DNA of 11,286 nt from Pseudoselenomonas ruminantium. GTDB lineage: Bacteria; Bacillota; Negativicutes; Selenomonadales; Selenomonadaceae. The DNA lies in assembly GCA_002373045.1 (NCBI GenBank), contig DFHU01000047.1:19316-30601 (forward strand), written 5' to 3'. Shown piece after piece: positions 1 to 8,132 of the stretch; position 1 is the first letter of the stretch, and every line of letters starts with the position of its first letter. The position numbers and the translations under genes were made by a program. Under the pieces are notes generated by a model, which worked only from the letters and a program-made list of their open reading frames with translations, made no database searches and was not told the origin of the DNA.

Positions 1-73
1 GACAAGCCTGTCTATGGCGAAGGAAAACATTACCAGCCCCGCGGGCGTCTTCACACCGCGATGTAATAAGCCC
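1..73 (-). other. Region downstream of ftsQ, no gene assignable
   Basis: This stretch follows the ftsQ stop codon. One minus-strand frame is open to the window edge, from a GTG at 54 or an ATG at 30, and reads VKTPAGLVMFSFAIDRLV from the GTG. Neither start has a convincing Shine-Dalgarno sequence, and the 18 residues match no family I recognise. In related clusters ftsA, or small DUF881/DUF1290 genes, follow ftsQ, but the fragment does not look like the start of FtsA. Bases 1-12 form a short inverted repeat (GACA/TGTC) cut by the window edge, so a hairpin beyond the edge is possible. No T-rich terminator is visible. Confidence 0.2.
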
Positions 74-880
74 CTATTGAGCCCCTTTATTCACCTGTAT
101 CTCCGCATCCGTCAGCTGTTCCTTGAGTCGGATAAACGGCGCCGTATAACTAAAATCCACATACTCAATCTGATGCTTTGCATGCGGCAGACTCAGCAAA
201 AAATCATGCGTGAGCTTGGCCTTTTCCTCCCAGCGGTCAAAATTTCCCAGGCGAATCTGCACCGCCTGATTGGTATAAGCCATAACCGCATTGGGATTCG
301 TGACATTGACCTCGGACAGGCTGTTCAGCGAATCCGCATCCAGCAGGGACAAAAATTCCAAAATCTTGCCCACATTCGGGTCCTTATTGTCATCCCCGAT
401 ATACATATCGTGCATCTTGACGCCGGCAATCAACGGAATCGGCATCTTCCGCAGGGACTTATAACTGCCGATGACCTTTCCCTGCCGGTCTAAGTCCAAA
501 TAACCATAATCACAGGCAACGGTCGCCACCGGCAGCCGCTCTTTGAGCTCGATTTCCAAGGTATCGGGCACCCGTCGCCGCACCACCGCGCTTTCAATCC
601 GCAAATCCTTCATGAGGTTCTGCGTCACTTCATCGGTTTCCAGCTGAAACAGCGGCTGCCCCTTATGTAAACGCCCACTGGTGAGAATATCTTCCTCGTT
701 CAGGTAAGCATTGCCATGCAAAACCACCCGCTGCAGGGTAAAAAGAGGCGAGTACACGATAATGGACATCACCCCGCCGCAAATCGCCAGAAATGCCAGC
801 CCCTTGATTAAACGGCGGGGACTGCGGCGGCGCCTTCTTGACGGAACCTGTACTTCTTCCGGTATTTCTCGTTCATCCAT
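74..880 (-). CDS. ftsQ: Cell division protein FtsQ/DivIB
   Basis: FtsQ (DivIB in Gram-positives) is a single-pass membrane protein that, with FtsL and FtsB/DivIC, recruits and controls the septal peptidoglycan synthase. From the ATG at 880 it has 268 residues: a basic cytoplasmic tail with a run of arginines (about 15-23), one membrane segment (about 24-45), a POTRA domain (about 47-119, starting FTLQRVVLHGNAYLNEEDIL) and the FtsQ/DivIB beta domain to about residue 254. An in-frame ATG at 904 would add eight residues, but its second to fourth codons (GAAAGGAGG) are themselves the best ribosome binding site, so 880 is preferred. It is the last recognisable gene of the murE unit, directly after ddl. 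Sequence identity in this family is low; the call rests on architecture, the POTRA pattern and position. Confidence 0.9.
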   Translation of the reverse strand: MDEREIPEEVQVPSRRRRRSPRRLIKGLAFLAICGGVMSIIVYSPLFTLQRVVLHGNAYLNEEDILTSGRLHKGQPLFQLETDEVTQNLMKDLRIESAVVRRRVPDTLEIELKERLPVATVACDYGYLDLDRQGKVIGSYKSLRKMPIPLIAGVKMHDMYIGDDNKDPNVGKILEFLSLLDADSLNSLSEVNVTNPNAVMAYTNQAVQIRLGNFDRWEEKAKLTHDFLLSLPHAKHQIEYVDFSYTAPFIRLKEQLTDAEIQVNKGAQ

Positions 881-892
881 TACGCTGCCTGG

Positions 893-900
893 CCTCCTTT
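893..900 (-). promoter_or_regulatory. Shine-Dalgarno site that decides the ftsQ start
   Basis: AAAGGAGG lies 12 bases before the ATG at 880. It overlaps the codons just after the alternative ATG at 904, which has no comparable site upstream (only GCGGCAGACT). The spacing of 12 is on the long side, which keeps some doubt. Confidence 0.6.
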
Positions 901-924
901 CCATAGTCTGCCGCTAAAACCGGT

Positions 925-1857
925 TTAGAAACCAGCCAGCTGCAGAATGCGTTCACACAGTTCCGGGAATTCCACGCCCATAGCCCGGCCGGCATCCGGC
1001 ACCAGCGAAACCTCGGTCATGCCCGGTACGGAATTCACCTCGATAACATACGGCGTTTCGTCCTCGCTGTACATCATATCCACGCGGGCTACGCCCTTGC
1101 AGCCGCAGGCCGTATAGGTCTTGATGGCCAGCTCCTGCAATTCACGGGTCTTTTCTTCGCTGATTGGTGCCGGAATGATATGCGTCGAAGCGCCTTTGGT
1201 GTACTTGCTGTTGTAGTCATAACGGCCGGAAGTGGTCGTGATTTCGATAATCGGGAAGGCTTCCTTCTTATCTTCATCGCCCCAAACAGCTACGGTCATT
1301 TCCCGGCCCTTGATGAATTCTTCCACGAGAATTTCATCATTATAGGAGAATGCCTCTTTGATGGCGTCTGCCAGTTCTTCCTCTTTTTCCACAATATACA
1401 CGCCGATGCTCGAGCCCTGCGAAGATGCCTTGACCACAACCGGCAGACCGAATTCAGCGAGAATTTCGCCCGCTAAATCCCGCTTCTGCTCGAAGCTGTT
1501 ATAGGTATGGCATTTCGGCGTGGAAATGCCCTCGCTGATGAATACGCGCTTGGATGCGGCCTTATCCATCGTAATCGCCGCAGCCAGTACGCCGGAACCC
1601 GTGTAGGGAATGCCCAGCATATCGAGCGTTCCCTGCAAAAGGCCGTCTTCACCGAACTTGCCGTGCAGCGCATTGAAGACCATCTTGGCGCCGGCTTTCT
1701 GAATATCCATGGCAAAGGTCTTGGGGTTAAGTTCCATGCCTTCGGCATTATAGCCCTTTTGCTGGAGTGCGGAGAGAATTGCTGCACCCGTGCGGCGGGA
1801 AACTTCGGCTTCGGTGGAGGTGCCACCCATAACAACTACGATTTTATCCTGCTTCAT
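925..1857 (-). CDS. ddl: D-alanine--D-alanine ligase
   Basis: Ddl is a cytoplasmic ATP-grasp enzyme that joins two D-alanines into the dipeptide used by MurF. The 310 residues match the short DdlB type. Visible landmarks are GGTSTEAEVS (11-20, with E16 aligning to the catalytic Glu of E. coli DdlB), the HGKFGEDG substrate loop (65-72), YTGSGVLA (85-92), QGSSIGV (147-153), the omega-loop YDYNSKY (213-219), RVD (258-260) and EVNSVPGMTEVSLVP (273-287), which supplies metal and D-Ala ligands. A tyrosine at 219 in the KY pair is the form found in D-Ala-D-Ala ligases rather than VanA-type D-Ala-D-Lac enzymes. The ATG has GCAGGA about seven bases upstream and lies 21 bases after the murC stop. Its place between murC and ftsQ is the same as ddlB in E. 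coli. Confidence 0.97.
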   Translation of the reverse strand: MKQDKIVVVMGGTSTEAEVSRRTGAAILSALQQKGYNAEGMELNPKTFAMDIQKAGAKMVFNALHGKFGEDGLLQGTLDMLGIPYTGSGVLAAAITMDKAASKRVFISEGISTPKCHTYNSFEQKRDLAGEILAEFGLPVVVKASSQGSSIGVYIVEKEEELADAIKEAFSYNDEILVEEFIKGREMTVAVWGDEDKKEAFPIIEITTTSGRYDYNSKYTKGASTHIIPAPISEEKTRELQELAIKTYTACGCKGVARVDMMYSEDETPYVIEVNSVPGMTEVSLVPDAGRAMGVEFPELCERILQLAGF

Positions 1858-1878
1858 TGATAATCCTGCTTTCCAATC

Positions 1879-3270
1879 TTACTTATTGAGTAATTCCACT
1901 AATTCTTCACCGGTCTTATAGATATCTCCGGCACCCATGGTGATGATTAAATCGCCATCCTGCGCTTCTTCCTCCAAATACTTCGCCAGCCGTTCACGCT
2001 GCGGGATGTAGATGACATCCTGACCGGACTGCCTGCGCACTTCATTTAAGATGGTTTCGCCGTTGATGCCCTCAATCGGTGCTTCGCCGGCACTGTAGAT
2101 ATCCGTAAGGATAAGCAAATCAGCGGACACAAACGCCTTGCCAAATTCCTCATGCAGAAGCTGCGTGCGGGAATAGCGGTGCGGCTGGAACACGCATACC
2201 AAACGTTTGGGATTAAGTTCCTTGGCTGCCTTGAGCGTAGCCGCGATTTCCGTCGGATGGTGCGCATAATCATCCACCACCCAAATGCCATTTACCCGGC
2301 CCTTGGTCTGGAAGCGGCGTTTTGCGCCATGGAACTCAGCCAGACCGGCAGCGAGTTTTTCAAACTCCACGCCCATGCTCAACCCCGTCACAATGCAGGC
2401 CAGCGCGTTGAGCACGTTATGGCGGCCCGGGATGTTCAGCGAAACATGGCCTAACATCTCCTCGCCATGCAGTACATCAAAGGCAATGCCCTTGCCATTG
2501 GTCTTAATGTTCTTGGCCGTATAATCGGCTTCATGGTCAATGGCATAGGTATAGAACTTACGGTCAACGGTTTTGGCAATATTGCGCAGGTTTTCGTTAT
2601 CAAAACACAGCACGGCATAGCCCGTTTCCTTGTCCACATTCTGAATGAACTGCGTGAAGGCCTTGATGATGTTCTCCATCGTGCCGTAGTGGTCCATATG
2701 GTCATCTTCCACGTTGGTCACCACCGCGATATGCGGGTGCAGCTTCAGGAAGGAACCATCGCTTTCATCGGCTTCCGAAGTCAGATATTCGCTTTCGCCC
2801 AAAATCGCATTCGTGCCGAGGTCCGGCATTTCGCCGCCCACAACAACCGTCGGGGATACGCCGGCCTTCGTGAGCGCCACGCCGAGCATGGAGGTCGTCG
2901 TGGTCTTGCCATGCGCACCGGCTACGGCAATGCCCTTGTACTCATTGACGAGCGCCGCATTGATATCGGAACGGTGCAGCTTGCGAATGCCCAGGTCACG
3001 AGCCGCCAGCACTTCGGGATTATCAAAGGGAATCGCCGTGGATACCACAATCGCATCTGCACCCTTGACGTTTTCGCCCTTCTGGCCGTCCAACGTGATT
3101 TTTGCCCCCAATTTTTGGAGGTTCTGAATCACTTCGGAATCTGCTCTATCGGAGCCCGTGACTTCATAGCCCAGCTCCACCATAATTTTGGCCAGCGGGC
3201 TCATGCCGGCACCACCAATGCCGACAAAATGTATCTTTTCAATATCCTTTAGCTCTTTCAGCCGTTTCAT
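1879..3270 (-). CDS. murC: UDP-N-acetylmuramate--L-alanine ligase
   Basis: MurC adds L-alanine to UDP-MurNAc in the cytoplasm with ATP, the first amino acid of the stem peptide. The 463-residue protein has the three Mur ligase domains. The N-terminal Rossmann part opens with FVGIGGAGMSPLAKIM (15-30). The central ATPase carries the P-loop GAHGKTTTTSM (118-128), EADESDGSFL (166-175) and the metal and substrate region DDHMDHYG (189-196). HNVLNALAC (284-292) marks the later adenine-binding region. The C-terminal domain holds DDYAHHPTE (333-341) and FQPHRYSRT (361-369), both typical of MurC. Its ATG overlaps the murG stop by four bases (ATGA), with GGGGAG nine bases upstream inside murG, so translation of the two is probably coupled. 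Length and motifs are complete. Confidence 0.98.
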   Translation of the reverse strand: MKRLKELKDIEKIHFVGIGGAGMSPLAKIMVELGYEVTGSDRADSEVIQNLQKLGAKITLDGQKGENVKGADAIVVSTAIPFDNPEVLAARDLGIRKLHRSDINAALVNEYKGIAVAGAHGKTTTTSMLGVALTKAGVSPTVVVGGEMPDLGTNAILGESEYLTSEADESDGSFLKLHPHIAVVTNVEDDHMDHYGTMENIIKAFTQFIQNVDKETGYAVLCFDNENLRNIAKTVDRKFYTYAIDHEADYTAKNIKTNGKGIAFDVLHGEEMLGHVSLNIPGRHNVLNALACIVTGLSMGVEFEKLAAGLAEFHGAKRRFQTKGRVNGIWVVDDYAHHPTEIAATLKAAKELNPKRLVCVFQPHRYSRTQLLHEEFGKAFVSADLLILTDIYSAGEAPIEGINGETILNEVRRQSGQDVIYIPQRERLAKYLEEEAQDGDLIITMGAGDIYKTGEELVELLNK

Positions 3271-4388
3271 TTAGTCTTTCTCCCCTGTATCATATCTATA
3301 ACCATATCGGCAATATCCTCTGCCGCCTGTGGCTTGCCCAAAGCCCTGCTGGCCCTAGCCATTGCCGCCAGTTTATCTTCATCTGCCAAAAGCTCCTGCA
3401 AGGTGCTTTGCAGAATATCGCTCTTCAAATCCCGGTTCAAAATTACTTTGGCCGCGCCGGCTGCTTCAAGCGCCCGCGCATTGTGTTCCTGATGATTCTC
3501 CGCCGCATACGGATAGGGAATCAGGATTGCCGGAATCCCACGCGCGGTGAGTTCGGCAAGGCCAGTTGCCCCGGCCCGGTAGACCACCAAATCCGCCATA
3601 GCCATAGCCTGCGGCATATTGTAGAGGTATGGCTCCACCTTGACATTGGGCGTCTCAGCTAAGTTTACGCCCTTTTCAGCCAAATGCCCAATAATATCTT
3701 CATAGTCCAGTTTGCCGGTCACATGCAGATACTGCACCTCACGCTGCTTGGCGGCGGAGGCCAGTACATCCACCATAGCGTTATTGATGCTGCGCGCACC
3801 GCGGCTGCCGCCGGAAATCAGCACCGTTTTTTTCGCCGGGTCAAAGCCAAAGGCCTTGGCGCCTTCCTCTCTTGTCGCCGTGAGCACGTCCTTGCGGATG
3901 GGATTGCCGGTGCAGGTTACCTTGCCTGCCGGAAAATGCTTCTCCGCCTCCGGCGTGCCCGCCGCAATACGCGTGACAAACTTGGAAAGAATCTTGTTGG
4001 TGATGCCCGGCACCACATTCTGCTCCTGAATCAGCGTCGGAATCCCAAGCATACTGGCCGCCATGAGTACCGGCCCGCAGACATAGCCGCCCGTACCAAT
4101 GACCGCATCGGGCTTGAACTTTCTGACCACGTTCATGGCCTTGGCCACGCCCACAGCCGCTAAGCCTGCCCGCACGAAGTTAGCAGGCGACAAACTGCGC
4201 TTAAACCCCTGAATATCCACTGTCGCAAAAGGGATATTTTCCTTGGGGATAATATCGGCCTCCAACCCCTTGTGCGTACCGACGTACAGGAAGCTGGCCT
4301 CCGGATATTTTTCCTCAATGGTGCGCATAATGGTCAGCGCGGGGTAAATATGCCCGCCAGTACCGCCACCGGAAATAATTATCTTCAT
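3267..4388 (-). CDS. murG: UDP-GlcNAc--lipid I N-acetylglucosaminyltransferase MurG
   Basis: MurG is a GT28 glycosyltransferase on the inner face of the membrane that transfers GlcNAc from UDP-GlcNAc to lipid I, giving lipid II. From the ATG at 4388 it has 373 residues. The N-terminal glycine loop GGGTGGHIYPA (7-17) and GTGGYVCGPV (98-107) bind the lipid-linked acceptor side. GGSRGARSIN (193-202) lies near the domain linker. The C-terminal RAGATGLAELTA (271-282) with E279, and ENHQEHNA (297-304), bind UDP-GlcNAc. An ATG two codons earlier (4394) is in frame, but AGAGGG touches it directly, whereas it lies six bases from the ATG at 4388. The gene starts 11 bases after the murD stop, with no ftsW between, and its last four bases overlap murC. 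Confidence 0.97.
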   Translation of the reverse strand: MKIIISGGGTGGHIYPALTIMRTIEEKYPEASFLYVGTHKGLEADIIPKENIPFATVDIQGFKRSLSPANFVRAGLAAVGVAKAMNVVRKFKPDAVIGTGGYVCGPVLMAASMLGIPTLIQEQNVVPGITNKILSKFVTRIAAGTPEAEKHFPAGKVTCTGNPIRKDVLTATREEGAKAFGFDPAKKTVLISGGSRGARSINNAMVDVLASAAKQREVQYLHVTGKLDYEDIIGHLAEKGVNLAETPNVKVEPYLYNMPQAMAMADLVVYRAGATGLAELTARGIPAILIPYPYAAENHQEHNARALEAAGAAKVILNRDLKSDILQSTLQELLADEDKLAAMARASRALGKPQAAEDIADMVIDMIQGRKTK

Positions 4389-4394
4389 CTTCAT

Positions 4395-4400
4395 CCCTCT
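4395..4400 (-). promoter_or_regulatory. Shine-Dalgarno site that decides the murG start
   Basis: AGAGGG begins at the last base of the murD stop codon. It is adjacent to the ATG at 4394 (no spacer) and six bases from the ATG at 4388, so the second methionine is favoured. Confidence 0.6.
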
Positions 4401-5761
4401 TACAATTTATTCACTAAATCCTTGAAATGACGCCCGCGTTCCGCCATGCCGTTATACATATCAAAGCTGGCACAGGCAGGCGACAGCAATACCACCTGCG
4501 GCGCTTTGGCCAACGAATGGGCGATTTTTACCGCCTCGTCCATCGAAAAGCCTGCGCGATGGATATGCTCGGCGGGGTACCCTTGCTTTATGGCTTCCTG
4601 CTCAAAACGGTCAGCCGCGGCACCAAGCAGCACCAAATCCGTGACGCGCTCTTTTACGCGGGTCAGGAAATCCGTCAAATCCGTCATTTTATCGTCGCCG
4701 CCTGCCAGCAGCACAATGCCGTTTTCGAAGGTTTCCAGCGCCTTGATGGCCGAATCCGTATTCGTGGCCTTGGAGTCGTTGTAATACTCCACGCCATCCA
4801 ACGTGCGGACGTATTCAATGCGATGCTCCACGCCGCGGAAGGATTTGAGCACCGGCGTCATTTCGTCTGCGGTACAGCCGGCCAAAAAGGCCGTCATGGC
4901 CGCGGCCAGTGCATTTTCCACATTGTGCGCACCCTTGATGCCCAATTCGCTGATGCTGCACAGGGGATAATCCTCCCCGTTCCACGCGATGGTCAGCATA
5001 TCTCCTTCAAGATACGCACCCTCATGCAGATGCACCTGACGACTGAAGAAGACCACATGCGCACTGGCGCGGTTTGCCATATCCTTTACCCGCTCATCAT
5101 CATAGTTGAGCACAAGGAAATCCTTGCCCTTCTGCTGCGCAAACATGCGCTCCTTCATGCGCTGATATTCTTCCATCGAGCCATGGCGCACGATATGGTC
5201 AGGCGTTACGTTCAAGACCGTGGCCACATGGGGATGGAATTCCTCGGTGACCTCCATCTGATAGCTGGAAATCTCAGCGGCGATATAACCGTCTGCTGGA
5301 ATCTCCAACGCCACCTCCGAAAGCGGCACGCCGATATTGCCGCCCACGCCGACCTTATTGTAATGGCTTTCGAGCAGCAAGCCCAATAGCGTAACGGTAG
5401 TCGTCTTGCCGTTGGTACCCGTTACGGCGCAGATGGGGGCCTTTTTGAGCCGATAGGCCAGTTCCACTTCGCTGGCCACCCGGATTTTCCGCTTATAAGC
5501 GGCTTGAATCAGGGGAATACGGGCCGGCACCGCAGGAGAAACGATGACGAGGCTCACCCCATCCAACAGTTCCTCCGCCTGCGGGCCGAACACACAGCTT
5601 ACGCCCATATCCCGCAGCTCTTCAAAATCATCGGTTAAATCCGCCTCGTTCTTGGCGTCACTCAAGGTCACCTGCGCCCCTAAACGGCGGGTGATTTTCG
5701 CCGCCGCAAAACCGCTGATACCTGCTCCGATAATCAGTACCTTTTTGCCCGTTAAATCCAT
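4400..5761 (-). CDS. murD: UDP-N-acetylmuramoyl-L-alanine--D-glutamate ligase
   Basis: MurD adds D-glutamate to UDP-MurNAc-L-Ala in the cytoplasm. The 453 residues are the usual size. The N-terminal UDP-binding domain starts with VLIIGAGISGFAAAK (8-22). The central ATPase has the P-loop VTGTNGKTTT (113-122), GGNIGVP (140-146), EISSYQME (163-170), NVTPDHIVRHGSMEEY (184-199) and GAHNVENALAA (277-287). The C-terminal domain has YNDSKATNTDS (327-337), LLAGGDDK (351-358) and LSPACASFDMY (426-436); NDSKATN and SPACASFD are diagnostic of MurD. The ATG is preceded by AGGGGG with a seven-base spacer and lies 19 bases after the mraY stop. In many bacteria ftsW follows murD; here murG follows at once. 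Confidence 0.98.
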   Translation of the reverse strand: MDLTGKKVLIIGAGISGFAAAKITRRLGAQVTLSDAKNEADLTDDFEELRDMGVSCVFGPQAEELLDGVSLVIVSPAVPARIPLIQAAYKRKIRVASEVELAYRLKKAPICAVTGTNGKTTTVTLLGLLLESHYNKVGVGGNIGVPLSEVALEIPADGYIAAEISSYQMEVTEEFHPHVATVLNVTPDHIVRHGSMEEYQRMKERMFAQQKGKDFLVLNYDDERVKDMANRASAHVVFFSRQVHLHEGAYLEGDMLTIAWNGEDYPLCSISELGIKGAHNVENALAAAMTAFLAGCTADEMTPVLKSFRGVEHRIEYVRTLDGVEYYNDSKATNTDSAIKALETFENGIVLLAGGDDKMTDLTDFLTRVKERVTDLVLLGAAADRFEQEAIKQGYPAEHIHRAGFSMDEAVKIAHSLAKAPQVVLLSPACASFDMYNGMAERGRHFKDLVNKL

Positions 5762-5780
5762 TGTGAATCCCCCTAAATGT

Positions 5781-6731
5781 TTATAACAGTTCTAATGCCG
5801 CAATGCTGGCCAGCAGGCCCACCGTCCAGAAGACGAAGACCACTTTCCATTCCGACCAGCCGCCCAGTTCAAAATGATGATGAATGGGGCTCATGCGGAA
5901 AACGCGCTTGCCCGTAGACTTGAAGGAAGCCACCTGAATGATAACCGACAGCGCTTCACAGACGAACACCAGGCCGATAAGCGCCAACAGCACTTCCGTA
6001 TGGGTGAGAATGCCCAGCGCCGCCATGGCACCGCCCAAAGCCAAAGAGCCCGTATCGCCCATAAAGACCTTGGCCGGATGCGCATTGAAGCGCAGGAAGC
6101 CCACGCAGGCAGCGGCAATTGCCGTGGCAAAGATGGCCAAATCGCTATGGCCCAAAAGCGTACAGACCACGGCATAAGAGCTGGCCGCAATGGCCACCGT
6201 GCCGGAGGCCAGGCCGTCCAGCCCATCGGTAAGGTTTACCGCATTGCTGGTTCCCACCATCACAAAGAGCAGCAGGGCATAATAGCCCGCCCCAATATTG
6301 ATATGGCTGTCGAGCACCGGCACCCAAACCGTCGTATCAATGCCCAGCATGCGCGTGCCGATAAACATCGTAACCACCGCAATGATAATCTGCCCGAGCA
6401 TCTTCTGCTTGGCCTTCAAGCCCAGGTTGCGCTTCTTGACCACCTTGATATAGTCATCGAGGAATCCCAGTACAAAATGCCCCAGCATGATAAAGAGTGC
6501 CAGCATGATTTCCGTGGAAAACGGCGCTGCTACCAGTGTCGCAATGGTAATCCCGAGGATAATCATAATGCCGCCCATCGTCGGCGTACCGCTCTTGGCC
6601 TGATGGCTTGCCGGTCCTTCCTCACGAATGCTCTGACCAAACTTCAGCTTATGCAGTTCCGGGATGAAAAACGGCCCGGTCAGCAAAACGAACCCTGCGG
6701 CAATAACGGCCGCCAATATAAAGCTATCCAA
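5781..6731 (-). CDS. mraY: Phospho-N-acetylmuramoyl-pentapeptide-transferase MraY
   Basis: MraY is a polytopic membrane enzyme that transfers phospho-MurNAc-pentapeptide from UDP to undecaprenyl phosphate, making lipid I. The 316 residues are hydrophobic throughout, consistent with the ten membrane helices of the family. Conserved cytoplasmic sites are present: SGTPTMGG (47-54), the Asp pair in LDDYIK (91-96), KKRNLGLKAKQK (99-110), NAVNLTDGLDGLA (163-175), FMGDTGSLALGG (223-234) with the catalytic-region Asp 226, and the histidine motif SPIHHHFELGG (281-291). The start is a TTG: upstream in-frame codons are ATT, ATA and ACA, none a normal start, and the first internal Met lies past the first helix. 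GTGAGG is ten bases upstream. The N-terminus is a few residues shorter than the Bacillus protein as I recall it. It begins 30 bases after the murF stop. Confidence 0.97.
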   Translation of the reverse strand: MDSFILAAVIAAGFVLLTGPFFIPELHKLKFGQSIREEGPASHQAKSGTPTMGGIMIILGITIATLVAAPFSTEIMLALFIMLGHFVLGFLDDYIKVVKKRNLGLKAKQKMLGQIIIAVVTMFIGTRMLGIDTTVWVPVLDSHINIGAGYYALLLFVMVGTSNAVNLTDGLDGLASGTVAIAASSYAVVCTLLGHSDLAIFATAIAAACVGFLRFNAHPAKVFMGDTGSLALGGAMAALGILTHTEVLLALIGLVFVCEALSVIIQVASFKSTGKRVFRMSPIHHHFELGGWSEWKVVFVFWTVGLLASIAALELL

Positions 6732-6741
6732 TGTTATAATG

Positions 6742-6747
6742 CCTCAC
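6742..6747 (-). promoter_or_regulatory. Shine-Dalgarno site for the TTG start of mraY
   Basis: GTGAGG lies ten bases before the TTG at 6731, in the 30-base gap after murF. The spacing is slightly long and the match partial, which together with the TTG codon suggests fairly weak initiation of mraY. Confidence 0.5.
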
Positions 6748-6761
6748 TATCTAAACGTAAA

Positions 6762-8129
6762 TCACAGCAAATCAATAATCTTTTCCATAGCCATGCCGCG
6801 CGACCCCTTAAAGAGCAGCGTATCGCCGGGCTGCAGCAGTTCATGGAGTTTTTCTGCCGCTTCTTCATGGCTTGCGCAGCGGTAAACTGCCGTCATGCCC
6901 TTATTTTCGGCACCTTTAGCGATAAATTCGCCCATTTCGCCGCGCGTAACGAGCGCCGTAAAGCCGTGTTCGGCCACTTCCTCGCCCACATGCAGATGTG
7001 CTTCTTCCGATACGCTGCCCAGTTCGAGCATATCGCCGAGCACGGCAATCTTGCGGCCCTTTGTAAGCTCCGACAGCGTATTGATGGCCGCCGTCATGGA
7101 CATAGGGCTGGCGTTATAGGCATCGTTTACGACGTTCCACTCTTTAACCTTTTGCAGTTCAAAGCGCATCTTCGTGGCTTCGAGATGCGAAAGGCCTTCA
7201 CGCACTTCAGCCGGTGTCAGGCCCAGGGCAAAACCTGCGGCGATGGCAGCCAGCGTATTGTAGACATTATGACGGCCCACCATGTTGACTTCGTATTCAT
7301 GGCGCTCATTGGCGTAGGTCACCATGAACTTCGTCATATTGCCTTCCGTATGAATGGCCTCGCCCTTGACATCGGCCTCCTGTTCCAAACCGAAGGTCAG
7401 TACCTTTACGCCATCTTTCACCGCCGCACGCATACCGGCCACATACTTGTTGTCAGCATTTAAGATAACCGTGCCGCCGGCCGGAATCGCTTCCACGAGT
7501 TCCTGCTTGGCCTTGGCGATATTTTCCAAAGAGCCCAAAAGTTCCATATGGGTTTCGCCCACATTGGTCACAATGCCAATCTGCGGGGCGGCAATCGGCG
7601 CGAGCGCCTCAATCTGATGGAAGCCGCGCATGCCGATTTCCACCACAGCGGCCTTGTGTTCTGCATTAAGCCCCAACAGCGTCAGCGGCAGGCCGATTTC
7701 GTTGTTGAAGTTGGCCTGCGTCTTGAGCACAGCGCCCTTGGCCGACAGCACCGCCGCCGTCAAATCCTTCGTCGTAGTCTTGCCGTTGGAACCGGTAATC
7801 GCCACCACGGGGATTTGCGGGAACTTTTCGCGCCAGGCCTTGGCCATCAGCTGATAAGCCAGCAGGGTATCCTTTACCTGCAGAACCGTGCCCTGACAGT
7901 TTGCCAGCTGCTTTTTGTCGCAGTCTTCACTGACCACTACACCGGCTGCGCCCTTTTCCAAAGCCTCTGCCGCAAAATCCTCACCATTAAAGCGCTCGCC
8001 CTTGAGGGCCACAAAGAGCACACCTTCGCTGATTTTGCGCGTATCGGTAACAATGGCGCTGAATTCTTTCTTCTCTTCCTTATATACTTTGGCACTAATG
8101 GCCTTTACAATCTCATCAAGCGTAAACAT
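6762..8129 (-). CDS. murF: UDP-N-acetylmuramoyl-tripeptide--D-alanyl-D-alanine ligase
   Basis: MurF adds the D-Ala-D-Ala dipeptide made by Ddl to the UDP-MurNAc-tripeptide, finishing the pentapeptide precursor in the cytoplasm. The 455 residues show a MurE/F-type N-terminal domain (DTRKISEGVLFVALKGERFNG, 29-49), the ATPase P-loop ITGSNGKTTTKD (111-122), QANFNNEIGLPLTLLGL (138-154), VEIGMRG (163-169), TNVGETHMELLGS (188-200), VGRHNVYNTLAA (284-295), and a C-terminal domain with NDAYNASPMSM (335-345), VLGDMLELG (363-371) and the end motif LLFKGSRGMAMEKII (438-452). NDAYNASP and FKGSRG separate it from MurE. The ATG lies three bases after the murE stop, and its ribosome site AAGGAG is formed by the last codons of murE, so the two are probably translated together. 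Confidence 0.98.
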   Translation of the reverse strand: MFTLDEIVKAISAKVYKEEKKEFSAIVTDTRKISEGVLFVALKGERFNGEDFAAEALEKGAAGVVVSEDCDKKQLANCQGTVLQVKDTLLAYQLMAKAWREKFPQIPVVAITGSNGKTTTKDLTAAVLSAKGAVLKTQANFNNEIGLPLTLLGLNAEHKAAVVEIGMRGFHQIEALAPIAAPQIGIVTNVGETHMELLGSLENIAKAKQELVEAIPAGGTVILNADNKYVAGMRAAVKDGVKVLTFGLEQEADVKGEAIHTEGNMTKFMVTYANERHEYEVNMVGRHNVYNTLAAIAAGFALGLTPAEVREGLSHLEATKMRFELQKVKEWNVVNDAYNASPMSMTAAINTLSELTKGRKIAVLGDMLELGSVSEEAHLHVGEEVAEHGFTALVTRGEMGEFIAKGAENKGMTAVYRCASHEEAAEKLHELLQPGDTLLFKGSRGMAMEKIIDLL

Positions 8130-8132
8130 CCG

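Noticed and set aside
917..926. Ten-base palindrome AAACCGGTTT at the end of ddl
   Set aside because: Short, overlaps the ddl stop codon, has no T-tract or promoter nearby; chance is the simplest explanation.
1858..1878. Absence of murB between murC and ddl
   Set aside because: Many clusters, including that of E. coli, keep murB elsewhere, so this gap by itself is not unusual.
6733..6761. Promoter-like TTTACG-17-TATAAC on the minus strand just before mraY
   Set aside because: The predicted transcript would start inside the first codons of mraY, past its TTG and ribosome site, so it could not express the gene.
5874..7463. A 529-codon open frame on the plus strand across mraY and murF
   Set aside because: It is fully antisense to two genes with complete diagnostic motifs, has a low-complexity, His/Arg/Gln-rich translation with no family likeness, and ignores the gene boundary. 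It is a by-product of codon bias.
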